In this document: in pieces, positions 15,935 to 25,163 of the stretch
Numbering within the stretch: the first letter of the stretch is position 1
How the letters are laid out: the number at the start of each line of letters is the position of its first letter
Origin: Streptomyces yatensis
GTDB taxonomy: Bacteria > Actinomycetota > Actinomycetes > Streptomycetales > Streptomycetaceae
Direction of reading: 5' to 3'
Length of the DNA stretch: 64,000 nucleotides
NCBI RefSeq assembly: GCF_018069625.1
Contig: NZ_CP072941.1
Coordinates: forward strand, 558,001 to 622,000
Notes under the pieces: model-generated
Told to the model about the DNA's origin: nothing
Databases searched by the model: none
What the model saw: the letters and a program-made list of their open reading frames with translations, nothing else
Position numbers and translations under genes: made by a program

Positions 15935-17509
15935 TCATTTGACGCCGATACGCGCTCCGGGGCCGAGCGGCAGGTCCAGGCCGTAGAAGATGCCGAGGAT
16001 CGCCAGCCACACCACCAGGAACGGCACCACGAAGATGGCGAGCCGGGAGATGAGGGTTCCCAGCCGGGCTTCCGGTTCGTATTCGCGGACCATCGCCAGG
16101 ATGAGGAGGAGATACGGGTTCATCGGGGTGATGGCGCCGGTCGCCGAGTCACCGATGCGGAACGCCGCCTGGCTGAGCGCCGGGCTCATGCCCATCAGCA
16201 TGAACGCCGGGATGAACACGGGACCGACCAGGGACCACAGGGCGGATCCGGAGAGGATCACCAGGTTGAGGCACGAGGCCAGCAGGACGAAGGCGATGAT
16301 CGCCCAAAAGCCGGTCACCCCGATGGCGTTGAACAGCGCGGCGGCCTTCACCGCCAGCAGCACTCCGAGGTTGGACCAGGTGAAGAGCGCGATGACCTGG
16401 GCGGCGAAGAACATCATCACGATGTACCCGGACATGTTCTTCACCGAGTCGGTCATGGCGGTGACCACGTCCTCGGTGCCGGTGAGCTTCCTGACCGTGA
16501 AGCCGTAGGTGAGCCCGGCGATCAGGAAGGCCCCGAAGAGGACCGGGACGACACCGCTGAGCACGGGCGAGGGCACGAAGGCACCGCCCTCTCCGCGCAG
16601 CGGGGCGCCCGGTGGCAGCCAGAGCGCGAGGACCGCCGCCAGATACAGGCCGACGACCGCGCAGGTGTACCCGAGCCCCTTGCGCTGCACCGGGGTGAGC
16701 GTCAGGTCCTCCCGCGGCGTCTCGCCACTCTCGGCCGCCTGGTAGGCGGGAAGGCGTGGTTCGAGGACGCGGCTGATGAGGAATCCGCCGAGCAGCCCCA
16801 GGACGACACTGCTGGCGGCGGTGAAGAAGTAGTTGATGAGCACATGGATATGAAGGCCCTCGGCGGCCGGGAGCACCGAGGCCGCCTGCTGGGTGATGCC
16901 CACGTACAGGGCGTCGAGCGAGCCGATGGTGAATCCGGCCGCGTAACCCGCGGTGACACAGGCGAAACCGCCGATGAGACCCGCCACGGGATGGCGCCCG
17001 GCGCTCTTGAACACCAGGGCCGCCAGCGGGGGCAGCACGATGGCGCCGACATCGCTCATCATGTGCGCCTGGCTGGCGATGACCGCCACCGCGTACGGCA
17101 GCACGGCGCGCGGCACCCGGGCCAGTGAGGCCCGCATCGCGGTCTCCAGCAGGCCGGTCTTCTCCGCGAGTCCGACCACCATCATCAGCACCAGGACGGC
17201 GCCGATCGGCGGGAAGGTGGCGAAGTTGGGGATCAGGTTCTCCAGCAGCCAGCGCAGCCCCTCACCGGTGAGCAGTCCGCCGATGTCCTTGGTGTCATCG
17301 GTGCCGGGGACGGTGACGGAGAGGCCGATGAGGGCGAGGACGGTGGAGAGAACGGCCAGCAGCACGAAGAGCCCGGCGAACAGCACGATGGGGTTGGGCA
17401 GGGCGTTGCCGGCCCGTTCGATGAAGGAGAGGACACGGTCGAGGCCGCCGCGCCGCTCCTTGTCCGGGGAGGTGCCCCCGGGTGCGGGCAATCCGGTCGC
17501 CGTCGGCAT
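15935..17509 (-). CDS. AbgT-family transporter
   Basis: A 524-aa inner-membrane transporter of the p-aminobenzoyl-glutamate transporter family, with about 11-12 hydrophobic segments. Family hallmarks are RAGNALPNPIVLFAGLF at the N-terminus, the re-entrant GLAEKTGLLETAMR and AVIASQAHMMSDVGAIVLPPLAALVFKSAGRHPVAGL, and the C-terminal GDSATGAITPMNPYLLLIL. Length is as usual. The ATG at 17509 overlaps the stop of the upstream amidohydrolase (ATGA), so the pair is an operon. Characterised members move p-aminobenzoyl-glutamate or export sulfonamides; pairing with an amidohydrolase suggests uptake of an amide or peptide that is then cleaved in the cytoplasm. Confidence 0.9.
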   Translation of the reverse strand: MPTATGLPAPGGTSPDKERRGGLDRVLSFIERAGNALPNPIVLFAGLFVLLAVLSTVLALIGLSVTVPGTDDTKDIGGLLTGEGLRWLLENLIPNFATFPPIGAVLVLMMVVGLAEKTGLLETAMRASLARVPRAVLPYAVAVIASQAHMMSDVGAIVLPPLAALVFKSAGRHPVAGLIGGFACVTAGYAAGFTIGSLDALYVGITQQAASVLPAAEGLHIHVLINYFFTAASSVVLGLLGGFLISRVLEPRLPAYQAAESGETPREDLTLTPVQRKGLGYTCAVVGLYLAAVLALWLPPGAPLRGEGGAFVPSPVLSGVVPVLFGAFLIAGLTYGFTVRKLTGTEDVVTAMTDSVKNMSGYIVMMFFAAQVIALFTWSNLGVLLAVKAAALFNAIGVTGFWAIIAFVLLASCLNLVILSGSALWSLVGPVFIPAFMLMGMSPALSQAAFRIGDSATGAITPMNPYLLLILAMVREYEPEARLGTLISRLAIFVVPFLVVWLAILGIFYGLDLPLGPGARIGVK

Positions 17510-18810
17510 CAGGGCCGCCTTCCGGCCGGCGTGGCCGACGGCAGGAGGCCCTTGGTGTCCTTGCGGACATGGCCGTCCTGCACGACGCACACGACATTGG
17601 CGGGATCGCCGAGCACACCGATGTCCGCGAGCGGGTCCCCCTCGCAGACGATCAGGTCGGCGACGCGGCCGGGAGCCAGGGTGCCGAGCCGGTCGGCGAC
17701 GCCGAGGAGTTCGGCGGCGGTCCGGGTGCCGGCCACGATGGCGTCCATGGGGTCCATGCCCAGGTCGACGAGGTAGCTGAGCTCCATCAGGTTCTGTCCG
17801 TGCGGGCAGACGGCGGCGTCGGTGCCGAGCGCGATCCGGGTCCCCTGCTCGATGGCGCGGGAGATGTTCTCCTTGGTGATGCCGGACCAGCGCACCTTCT
17901 TCTCGTAGTGATAGGGCTCCATGGTGGCCTTGTCGATGCCCGCGTAGACGGTGGACAGGGTCGGGACGACGAAGACGCCGCGCTCCCCCGCCATCTCCCG
18001 GGCCCGGTCGTCCAGGCCGTAGCCGTGCTCGATGCTGGTGACCCCGCCGCGGATGGCGTTGAGGATGCCCGCGTTCCCCTGGGCGTGCGCGGCCACCGGC
18101 TTGCCGCCGTGGCGCCGGCACTCGTCGACCACGGCGCGGATCTCCTCCTCCAGGAGCCCCTCGTCGTCCGGCTGGTCGTACGGGCTTCCCATGCCACCGG
18201 TGGCGCAGATCTTGACCAGGTCGGCGCCCGCGCGCAGCACCTTGCGCACGGCCAGGCGCGCCTCGTCCACGGTGTCGGCCAGCTCGGACATCTCACCGCC
18301 GCTGAGGTCGGTGCCGTCGGGCAGGCGCACATCGGCGTGGCCACCGGTGTGGCTGATGATGCGCACGGCGGTGTGCACCCGGGGGCCGGTGATCCGCCCG
18401 GTCGCGACGGCGGTGCGGTAACCAGTGGCCAGGCCGCCCAGGTCCCGGACGGTGGTGACGCCCGCGTCGAGGGTCTGCCGCAGCCGGGTGGCGGTGTCGT
18501 AGGTGACCAGGACCGGGTCGAGCTCACCGCGGCGGCCGGGCGGTGTCGCATGGGCGTAGGCGAGGTGGGTGTGGCAGTCGAAGAAACCCGGCAGCACGGT
18601 ACGGCCGCCGGCGTCGATGACACGACCGGTGAAAGCGTCGCCGGAGGCCGGGGGCGCGGTCGCCGCCGGGCCCGCGTAGGTGATCGTTCCTTCGGCGTCC
18701 GCGATGACGACGGCGTCCGCGATCGGGCTGGCCCCAGTGCCGTCGATCAACGTGGCGTTCTCCACGCGCAGAGCGGTCCTGGTGGTCTCGGACGTGGTGG
18801 CATCCGTCAT
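17509..18810 (-). CDS. Metal-dependent amidohydrolase (imidazolonepropionase/prolidase-like)
   Basis: A 433-aa cytoplasmic amidohydrolase with a composite beta-sandwich plus TIM barrel. The metal ligands are visible: DCHTHL (HxH), the Lys in GADLVKICATGG, HAQG and SIEHGYGLDD (two His), and GTDAAV (Asp). The C-terminal ATRTAAELLGVADRLGTLAPGRVADLIV is the usual end of this family; related proteins hydrolyse Xaa-Pro or acylated dipeptides. The start at ATG 18810 (MTDATTSE) is preferred; an upstream extension of 18 residues is open but poor. It forms an operon with the AbgT transporter and is divergent from an Lrp-type regulator that probably controls both. Confidence 0.87.
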   Translation of the reverse strand: MTDATTSETTRTALRVENATLIDGTGASPIADAVVIADAEGTITYAGPAATAPPASGDAFTGRVIDAGGRTVLPGFFDCHTHLAYAHATPPGRRGELDPVLVTYDTATRLRQTLDAGVTTVRDLGGLATGYRTAVATGRITGPRVHTAVRIISHTGGHADVRLPDGTDLSGGEMSELADTVDEARLAVRKVLRAGADLVKICATGGMGSPYDQPDDEGLLEEEIRAVVDECRRHGGKPVAAHAQGNAGILNAIRGGVTSIEHGYGLDDRAREMAGERGVFVVPTLSTVYAGIDKATMEPYHYEKKVRWSGITKENISRAIEQGTRIALGTDAAVCPHGQNLMELSYLVDLGMDPMDAIVAGTRTAAELLGVADRLGTLAPGRVADLIVCEGDPLADIGVLGDPANVVCVVQDGHVRKDTKGLLPSATPAGRRP

Positions 18811-18934
18811 GAGCGAGATCTCACTCCTCGTTGAGGGAACTGGTGGGGAGGAGTGTCGATCCATCGCGTCTTTCGGGTGTTATCATGCAGCATTCCATCG
18901 AGATTCACATGCGATACGCAGAAAAGCGCCGCCC
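18811..18934. promoter_or_regulatory. Divergent promoter, amidohydrolase versus Lrp regulator
   Basis: 124 bp between the two start codons. A locally AT-rich stretch at about 18876-18920 contains the imperfect inverted elements TATCATGC and GCGATA, a plausible binding region for the Lrp/AsnC protein encoded next door. No clear -35/-10 pair was assigned. Confidence 0.4.
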
Positions 18935-19996
18935 ATGCAAACGCAGGATTACGCCGCGCCTGACCTCGACGAGTTGGATCGTGGCCTCGTGCACGCGCTG
19001 CAGATCCATCCCAGAGCCCCGTGGACACTTGTCGGTGATGTCCTGGCGGTGAACCCGGTGACGGCCGCACGACGCTGGCAGCGGCTCCAGGAGGCGGGGC
19101 TGGCGTGGGTGACCGCCTACCCGCAGCTGTCCGACTCCCGGGTCGTGGTGACCGGCATCGTCGAGGTCGACACCGAGCCCGGGGTCGGGGAGGACGTGGC
19201 CGAGGCCCTTGCGGCCGAACCCTCGGTGGCGAACGTCAAGCTCACGGCGGGAAGCCGGGATCTGGTGATCGCGCTGCAGGCTTCGGACCTGGGTGAGCTC
19301 GCCCAGCTCAGCACGCTCCTGTTCCGGGGCGCGCCAGGGGTGCGGGCGACACGTACGCATGTGACGACGGCGCTGCCCTCCGAGGGCAGCCGGTGGCGGC
19401 TTCGCGCTCTGGACGCCGCGCAGTGCGCCCGGCTCGAGGCGGCGCTCCCGCCGGTCGAGCCGCTCCCGCCGGGGATCACCGGCTGGGACCCCCTGGATGT
19501 GCGGCTCCTGGAGCTGCTGAGCGCCGACGGGCGCATGGCCATCAGCGACCTGGCGGAGCGCGCCGGGGCGCCCCTGACCACGGTCCGCCGAAGGCTGCGG
19601 GGTCTGCTCGGCTCACGGGTGTGCCTGCGCTGCGACCTCGCCCGGCCGCTGTCCGGGTGGCCGATGGCCGCGGTGTACTTCGCGTCCGTACCGGCCGAGC
19701 GGCTGGAGGAGACCAGCCGGGCGCTGGCCGGGGTGCGGGAGGTCCGGTCGTGTGCGATCACGGCGGGCCCGCACAACCTGGTGATCGACGTCTGGCTGCG
19801 CGCGGCCGGCGATGTGCACGCCTTCGAGGCGCATCTGTCCAGGCGGCTGCCGCAACTGACCATCGACGACCGCTCGGTGGTGCTGCGCACCGTCAAGCAC
19901 ATGGGCCGGCTGCTGGACCGAAACGGCCACAGCGTGGGCATCGTCCCGCTCCGTCCCTTCGCCACCCCGGCTCCCGGGAGCGCAACGGCCACCTGA
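18935..19996 (+). CDS. Double Lrp/AsnC-family transcriptional regulator
   Basis: A 353-aa protein made of two Lrp/AsnC units in tandem. Each has a winged helix (LDRGLVHALQIHPRAPWTLVGDVLAVNPVTAARRWQRL near the start; LDVRLLELLSADGRMAISDLAERAGAPLTTVRRRLRGL around residues 188-225) followed by a ligand-binding RAM-like domain (VVVTGIVEVDTEPG; PMAAVYFASVPAERLEE). About 150 aa is usual for single-unit members, and the doubled form is common in actinomycetes. ATG 18935 (MQTQDYAAPDL) is the natural start. It likely senses an amino acid and controls the divergent amidohydrolase-AbgT operon. Confidence 0.87.
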   Translation: MQTQDYAAPDLDELDRGLVHALQIHPRAPWTLVGDVLAVNPVTAARRWQRLQEAGLAWVTAYPQLSDSRVVVTGIVEVDTEPGVGEDVAEALAAEPSVANVKLTAGSRDLVIALQASDLGELAQLSTLLFRGAPGVRATRTHVTTALPSEGSRWRLRALDAAQCARLEAALPPVEPLPPGITGWDPLDVRLLELLSADGRMAISDLAERAGAPLTTVRRRLRGLLGSRVCLRCDLARPLSGWPMAAVYFASVPAERLEETSRALAGVREVRSCAITAGPHNLVIDVWLRAAGDVHAFEAHLSRRLPQLTIDDRSVVLRTVKHMGRLLDRNGHSVGIVPLRPFATPAPGSATAT

Positions 19997-20148
19997 CACA
20001 CGGGCGCCCGGCCCGCGTCGGCATCGGACCCGTCGGGCCGGTCGGGCCTGGTCCGGACCGGCCGAGGGCGCACCGGACGTGCAGGCGCTTTCCGCCGTTC
20101 GTGTGCGTGCCATCTGCCGGTACCTGCGGCCGGACACGCTGGGGCGCC

Positions 20149-21423
20149 ATGGCACCTGTGCGCGCGACAGTCCAGGCCGTTCCGCTGGTGGCTACGGCCA
20201 TCGTCATGCTCGACGCGGCCACCGACTTCTTCCCGGACGCCCCTCTGGTCGGCGTCATCACACCGGTGCGCCTCGCCGTACTGGCGGGGCTGGTCGCGAC
20301 GGCGGTGACGGCGCCGCGGCTCGCCACGTTCCGCACCCGGCTCGACCCCGCGATCGCGCTGCTCCTCCTCGGCGCCGTCGCCACCACCCACGTCGGCGGG
20401 CACCCCGACGCGCCGCTGCGCGCCCTGATGACCGCCCTCGCCACCTTCTACCTGCTGGTCGGGATCCGGCGGGCACAGCCCGAGTCCTGGCGAGCGGTCG
20501 CGCTGCTCGCGCTGGCCGCCGTGGCGGCCGCGGCCACCTCGGCGTTCGCCCAGGTGACCAACGAGGTGCCGACCGGCTTCTGCCGCACCGGTCTCTTCAC
20601 CGACGTCGACTGCGACAGCGGCGGGCCCGGGTCGATGATCCGCGCCACCGGCACCTTCGCCAACCCCAATCTGCTCGCCGCGTTCCTGGTGCTGCTCACC
20701 CCGGTCGCTCTGCTGACCGCGGTGACGGTTGCCGAGCGCACGGCCCGCGTCGCGGTCGTGAGCGTGGGCCTCATCGGCTACGGCGCGGTGCTGACCACCT
20801 TCTCCCGGGCGGGCTGTGTCGCGGCGGCCGCGGGCCTGCTGGTGCTCGGCGGCGCGTACTGGCTCGCCCCCCGCCTCGGCCGGTGGGGGGTGCGGACGCT
20901 GACGATCGTGGGGCTGGCCGGGCTGGTGGCCGTGACGGTGGCGCTGTGGGTGGTGTCGCGGGCCGGGGACGCGCTCGGCGTCCGGGGCCAGGCGTGGAAG
21001 GCGGCCATCGACCTCGCCGTGGACCATCCGCTCGGTGTCGGGCTGGGGCGGGCCGGGGACGCGGTTTCCGCCGCCGTACCCGGCGGCCGGACCTTCGTCC
21101 ACGCCCACAACATGTGGCTGAACTGGCTGGCCGAAGCGGGCGTGGCCGGTCTGCTCGGCATGGTGCTGGTGACCGTGATCGCCGTCGCCACGGCGGTCCG
21201 CGCCGCCCGGGAGAAGTCCGTGGCCGGAGTCGTCGGGCTCGCCGCCCTGACGGGGTTCTTCCTCGCGGCCACGGTGGACCACCCGGCCAACCTGGACCGG
21301 ATCGCCATGCTCTTCTGGCTGGTCCTCGGCCTCGTCATGGCCGAGGTCCCGGGCCGGTGGCGGGACTCCGGAACACCCGCGCAGACCCCGGCCCGACCGG
21401 GCCGCCGCGCGCGGCGCCGCTGA
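20149..21423 (+). CDS. O-antigen ligase/polymerase-like membrane protein
   Basis: A 424-aa multi-spanning membrane protein of the Wzy/WaaL (O-antigen ligase-related) family, with about 11-12 transmembrane segments. The long extracytoplasmic loop contains RATGTFANPNLLAAFLVLLTP and ends near GLGRAGDAVSAAVPGGRTFVHAHNMWLNWLAEAGVAGLLG; the FVHAHNMWLNWLAEAG element with its His is the family hallmark. Enzymes of this type transfer or polymerise lipid-linked glycans on the outer face of the membrane. No glycosyltransferase is adjacent, so the substrate is unknown. The C-terminus is Arg-rich and cytoplasmic. The start at ATG 20149 is the first with the hydrophobic N-terminus. Confidence 0.75.
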   Translation: MAPVRATVQAVPLVATAIVMLDAATDFFPDAPLVGVITPVRLAVLAGLVATAVTAPRLATFRTRLDPAIALLLLGAVATTHVGGHPDAPLRALMTALATFYLLVGIRRAQPESWRAVALLALAAVAAAATSAFAQVTNEVPTGFCRTGLFTDVDCDSGGPGSMIRATGTFANPNLLAAFLVLLTPVALLTAVTVAERTARVAVVSVGLIGYGAVLTTFSRAGCVAAAAGLLVLGGAYWLAPRLGRWGVRTLTIVGLAGLVAVTVALWVVSRAGDALGVRGQAWKAAIDLAVDHPLGVGLGRAGDAVSAAVPGGRTFVHAHNMWLNWLAEAGVAGLLGMVLVTVIAVATAVRAAREKSVAGVVGLAALTGFFLAATVDHPANLDRIAMLFWLVLGLVMAEVPGRWRDSGTPAQTPARPGRRARRR

Positions 21424-21593
21424 GGTCTGTTGGCGAAAGTCGATCTTGATGGCCGGTGGTCACGTGCCACGGGACGTGACCGTCGATGCCGTCGAGCCCC
21501 GGATTGTGGCGGCCGCGGACGCGGGGCAGAGTGGTCTCAGCACTGTCCGAACAAGGCAGCAGGCGCATGGCAGGGTTTACGGAGGTGTGGTGC

Positions 21594-22040
21594 ATGTCCG
21601 AGAAGAACCCGGCGCAAGGGACCGCCGGCGAGAGCCCCGAGATCTCGTTGCCGCCCGAAGTCCAGTTGCTGCAGGACGTCACTCCGCCCTTCTTCCCCGA
21701 AGGTGGTTCGGGGATGACCATCCGGGTCGAGTGGCCTCCCGGTCACCCCGGGCTCCCTCCGCACCGCCACTCGGGGCCGTCGTTCGGCTATGTGATGGAG
21801 GGCGCGGTCCGGTTCGAGCTCGAGGGTGAGCCCGAGCGTGTGGTCGAGGCCGGTGGGACGTTCTGGGAGCCGGGTGGTGACGTGATCCACTACCAGGACG
21901 CCAACGCCCTGTCGGACGCGCCGACCACGTTCGTCGTGACCATGCTGTGCGCGCCGGGTCAGCCGATGCTCACGTTGGTCGACGAGGAGGAGCTGAAGGA
22001 GCGGGCGCACCTGCGGGCCCCGCGTCCCTCCCAAGGCTGA
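21594..22040 (+). CDS. Cupin-domain protein
   Basis: A 148-aa single-domain cupin. The first conserved motif is GHPGLPPHRHSGPSFGYVMEGAVRFELEG, with two of the metal-binding His (HRH) and the Glu position, and the second is WEPGGDVIHYQDANA with the third His. Such small cupins bind Fe, Mn or Zn and act as dioxygenases, isomerases or sensors; this one cannot be specified. ATG 21594 has GGAGG at 21581-21585. It stands 170 bp after the preceding gene and 56 bp before a LysE exporter in the same direction. Confidence 0.8.
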   Translation: MSEKNPAQGTAGESPEISLPPEVQLLQDVTPPFFPEGGSGMTIRVEWPPGHPGLPPHRHSGPSFGYVMEGAVRFELEGEPERVVEAGGTFWEPGGDVIHYQDANALSDAPTTFVVTMLCAPGQPMLTLVDEEELKERAHLRAPRPSQG

Positions 22041-22096
22041 CCCGCTCCGTCTCACTCCTCGAAATTTACTCGCTTCCGCCCCGTCCGGCCCCGACC

Positions 22097-22732
22097 ATGA
22101 CCCCCATGGTTGATGCCTCCTTGTACACGGCGTTCCTCCTCGCCGCGTTCGTCCTCTGCGTCACTCCCGGCCCCGACATGATGTTCATCGTGGCGATGGG
22201 CGGCCGGGGCGGCCCCGGCGCGGGGGTCATGGCGGCGTTCGGGGTGGCGTGCGCGATGTTCGTCCACGCGGTGGCCGCGGCGCTGGGGCTGTCGGCGCTG
22301 TTCGCGGCGCTGCCGACGCTCTATCACGTGCTGCGCTGGGCGGGAGTGTCGTATCTGCTGTACCTGGCCGTCAGGGCGTTCCGGGACCGCTCGCTGCCGG
22401 GCGAGGAGAGCGGGAGCGTCGGCCCGGGACACCGGCGTGCCTTCTGGCAGGGAGCCCTCATCAACCTGCTCAATCCCAAGGTGATTCTCTTCAACATCGC
22501 CTTCCTGCCTCAGTTCGTGAACCCGGAACTCGGCCATGTGCCGGGCCAGTTCATGATCCTGGGGGTCACCTTCGTGGTCATGGGCTTCTGCGTCGACGGA
22601 TCGGTGGGCCTGCTCTCGGGGAAGCTCGCCGGACTGCTGCGCCGCAGCCGCCGGGCGGCGCGGGGGCTGAACGTCTTCAGCGGGACGGTGTTCACGGGGC
22701 TGGCGGTACGGCTGGCCGCCGCACCGAAGTAG
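22097..22732 (+). CDS. LysE/RhtB-family amino-acid exporter
   Basis: A 211-aa inner-membrane exporter with six predicted transmembrane segments. The first helix and its CVTPGPDMMFIVAMGGRGGPGAGVMAAFGVACAMFVH are the typical LysE signature, and the middle region has FWQGALINLLNPKVILFNIAFLPQFV, also strongly conserved. Family members expel lysine, homoserine, threonine or related metabolites. ATG 22097 or 22106 could be used. It probably forms a unit with the upstream cupin gene. Confidence 0.87.
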   Translation: MTPMVDASLYTAFLLAAFVLCVTPGPDMMFIVAMGGRGGPGAGVMAAFGVACAMFVHAVAAALGLSALFAALPTLYHVLRWAGVSYLLYLAVRAFRDRSLPGEESGSVGPGHRRAFWQGALINLLNPKVILFNIAFLPQFVNPELGHVPGQFMILGVTFVVMGFCVDGSVGLLSGKLAGLLRRSRRAARGLNVFSGTVFTGLAVRLAAAPK

Positions 22733-22760
22733 GCCGCCCGGGGGCAGGCCGGGGCAGCGT

Positions 22761-22784
22761 CCCGTGGCCACCCCGCGCCACGGG
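22761..22784. terminator. Short hairpin after the LysE gene
   Basis: 8-bp perfect stem (CCCGTGGC and GCCACGGG) with an 8-nt loop, 28 bp after the LysE stop. A modest candidate terminator. Confidence 0.4.
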
Positions 22785-22876
22785 TCCGGACAGCGGACCG
22801 TTCGCCTGGTCCCGCCCGCTCGGCGGCGACGAGAGTGGGCGGGCGGTTCGTGTCAATCGGAAGGCGGCTCACGGCG

Positions 22877-23677
22877 ATGGCGAACACGGTGCGGCGGGGC
22901 TACGCGCCCAGTCCCTTCGGGCAGTTGCACTACGCGGAGTGCGGGTCCGGCGAGGCGGTGCTGCTGCTGCACCAGACGCCGCGTTCCTGGACCGAGTACG
23001 CCGAGGTGCTGCCCCTGGTGGGCCGGGCACACCGGGCCATCGCCATGGACACCGTGGGGTTCGGCGGCTCGGCCAGGCCCGAGGGGCCGCACTCGATCGA
23101 GCGGTTCGCCGACGGGGTGGAGGCGATGGCCGACGGACTCGGGCTGGACGCGTTCCACTTGGTGGGCCATCACACGGGCGGTGTGGTCGCGGTGGAGGTG
23201 GCCGCCCGGCTGGGCGACCGCGTCAGCAGTCTGCTGCTCTCGGCCACCGCCTTCGTCGACGAGGCCAAACGCGAGGCGGCGCCCGCGCGCCCGCCGGTCG
23301 ACCATGTCGACCCCAAGCCGGACGGCTCGCATCTGGTGGAGCTGTGGAACCGCCGCCGCGGCTTCTACCGGGCGGGCGAGGAGGCCGCGCTGACCCGCTA
23401 TGTGATCGACGCGCTGACCGTGCTGGACCGGGTGGAGGAGGGACACGAGGCGGTCTACCGGTACCGGATGGAGGAGCGGCTGGCGCACATCACGGCCCCG
23501 GTACTCGCCGTGTGCGCGCCGGAGGACCACTACTCGCTGCCCGCGCTGGAGAGGTTCGCGGCGGCGCTCGGCTGCGAGACCGCGATTCTGCCGGGCGGCC
23601 ACGTACCGGCGCCCGAGCAGTTGCCCGGGGAGTTCGCCGACATCGTCACCGCATGGGTGGACCGGCCTCGCCCCTGA
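22877..23677 (+). CDS. Alpha/beta hydrolase with His at the nucleophile position
   Basis: A 266-aa alpha/beta-hydrolase-fold protein. The oxyanion-side segment is VLLLHQTPRSWTEY, the strand-4 region is AIAMDTVGFGGSARP, and the distal acid and His are in VCAPEDHYSLP and LPGGHVPAPE. The nucleophile elbow reads LVGHHTGGVVA, so the expected Ser (GxSxG) is His. Either the catalytic chemistry differs or the protein is not a classical serine hydrolase. ATG 22877 is the chosen start. Its 3' end overlaps the convergent CoA-ligase gene by 32 bp. It opens the catabolic island and probably acts with the CoA-ester enzymes next to it. Confidence 0.8.
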   Translation: MANTVRRGYAPSPFGQLHYAECGSGEAVLLLHQTPRSWTEYAEVLPLVGRAHRAIAMDTVGFGGSARPEGPHSIERFADGVEAMADGLGLDAFHLVGHHTGGVVAVEVAARLGDRVSSLLLSATAFVDEAKREAAPARPPVDHVDPKPDGSHLVELWNRRRGFYRAGEEAALTRYVIDALTVLDRVEEGHEAVYRYRMEERLAHITAPVLAVCAPEDHYSLPALERFAAALGCETAILPGGHVPAPEQLPGEFADIVTAWVDRPRP

Positions 23678-25163
23678 CCCGGTCCCATGTGGTCCGCGTG
23701 ACGCCACGCCGCCGCAGCGCCGCCTTGCGCACCTTGCCGGTCTCGGTGAGCGGCAGTTCGCGCAGGATGTCCACGTAGCGGGGGGCGGCGAACGGGGGCA
23801 GCTCGAGCTCGCAGTGGCGGATCAGGTCGGCCGGGTCGAGGGTGCTGCCCGCGCGGGGCAGCACGGCCACCATCACCTCGTCCTCCGCCAGCTCGGACGG
23901 CACCGGGAAGACGGCCGCGTCGGCCACCGCGGGATGGCCACGGACGACCGTCTCGACCTCGCAGGAGGAGATGTTCTCCCCGCGGCGGCGGATGACGTCC
24001 TTGATGCGGTCCACGAACCGGAACCAGCCGTCGGGCTCGCGCACCACACGGTCCCCCGTCCGCCGCCACGCGTCCGCCGGCTCCACCGGCTCGCCCAGGT
24101 AGCCGGTGGCGAAGGCGTACGGCCGGTGGCTGCGCACCAGCAGCTCACCCGGGGTGCCGTCGGGGACGGGGGTGAGCAGTTCGTCGACGACGCGGGCGTC
24201 GAAGCCGTCGCGCAGGGTGCCGATATAGCCGGGCCGCTGTTCCTCGGGGGTGGTGCCGATGACGAGGTTGGTCTCGGTGGAGCCGAATCCGTCGATCAGG
24301 GTGACGCCGAACCGCTCGCGGAACGGCTGCCAGGCGTGGGCCGGTGTCGCCGGGGAGAGTCCGCGTACGGCCCGGTGGGCACGGTCGTGCGTGCCCGGCG
24401 GCTGGGCCAGCAGCATCGGCACCATGGCGCCCAGCAGATAGACGACGGTGGCCCCGGCCCCGGCCGCCCCGGCCCAGTACCGGGAGGCCGAGAAGCGGGG
24501 GGCGAGGGTGTACGCCGCTCCCACGGTCATCGCCTGCGCCAGCGCGTTCAGGGCGTTGGTGTGGAACAGCGGGAGGCAGGTGTAGAGGACGTCGTCCGCG
24601 GTGAGGCGCAGCGCGCCGGAGACATTGCGCCCCCACCAGACGAACTGGGCGTGGGGGCAGCGGACTCCGCGGGAGGTTCCGGTGGTCCCGGAGGTGAAGA
24701 GGACGCACGCGGTGTCGCCCGGGCGGACGGGGGCCGCCGGCAGCGCGGGGCCGTGGCCCGGCCGGGGCACGTCGTCTCCTCCCGCGAGCCACAGCGTCCC
24801 CTGGTAGCCGGCCGCCCGCAGGCGCTCCGCCGTCTCCTCCTCCGCGAGCAGATGGGTGGGGCGGGCCTGGTCCAGGACGTTCCGCAGCCCGCTGCCGCGC
24901 AGCCCCGTGTTCAGCGGGACCAGCTCGGCGCCGAGCCAGGCGGCGCCGAGGAACAGGTCGACGAGTTCGACCCGGTTGCCCGTCATCGCCGCGATGCGGT
25001 CCCCCGGGCGGCAGCCCCGGGCCGCGAGGGCCCCCGCCATGGTGGCGGCGGCCTCTCGCGTCTGCCGGTAGGTGCGGAGGGTGTCCCCGATCCGCAGGAA
25101 GGGGCGGTCCCCGTGGTCCCGGGCCGCGGTGTGGAGCAGCCCGGGAATCGTCAGGGAGGTCAC
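23646..25163 (-). CDS. Acyl-CoA synthetase (AMP-forming CoA ligase)
   Basis: A 505-aa ligase of the ANL superfamily that should activate a carboxylic acid with ATP and CoA. Motifs are VLFTSGTTGTSRGVRCPH (A3), CLPLFHTNALNA, LIDGFGSTETN (A5), AWRRTGDRVV (A7), VDRIKDVIRRRGENISSCEVE (A8) and LPLTETGKVRKAAL (A10, with the catalytic Lys). The arrangement is closest to CaiC/crotonobetaine-carnitine or other medium-chain/aromatic acid CoA ligases. Start GTG 25163 overlaps the stop of the CoA-transferase gene as GTGA, so two alternative CoA-loading enzymes are translated together. Confidence 0.87.
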   Translation of the reverse strand: MTSLTIPGLLHTAARDHGDRPFLRIGDTLRTYRQTREAAATMAGALAARGCRPGDRIAAMTGNRVELVDLFLGAAWLGAELVPLNTGLRGSGLRNVLDQARPTHLLAEEETAERLRAAGYQGTLWLAGGDDVPRPGHGPALPAAPVRPGDTACVLFTSGTTGTSRGVRCPHAQFVWWGRNVSGALRLTADDVLYTCLPLFHTNALNALAQAMTVGAAYTLAPRFSASRYWAGAAGAGATVVYLLGAMVPMLLAQPPGTHDRAHRAVRGLSPATPAHAWQPFRERFGVTLIDGFGSTETNLVIGTTPEEQRPGYIGTLRDGFDARVVDELLTPVPDGTPGELLVRSHRPYAFATGYLGEPVEPADAWRRTGDRVVREPDGWFRFVDRIKDVIRRRGENISSCEVETVVRGHPAVADAAVFPVPSELAEDEVMVAVLPRAGSTLDPADLIRHCELELPPFAAPRYVDILRELPLTETGKVRKAALRRRGVTRTTWDRVRGEAGPPMR

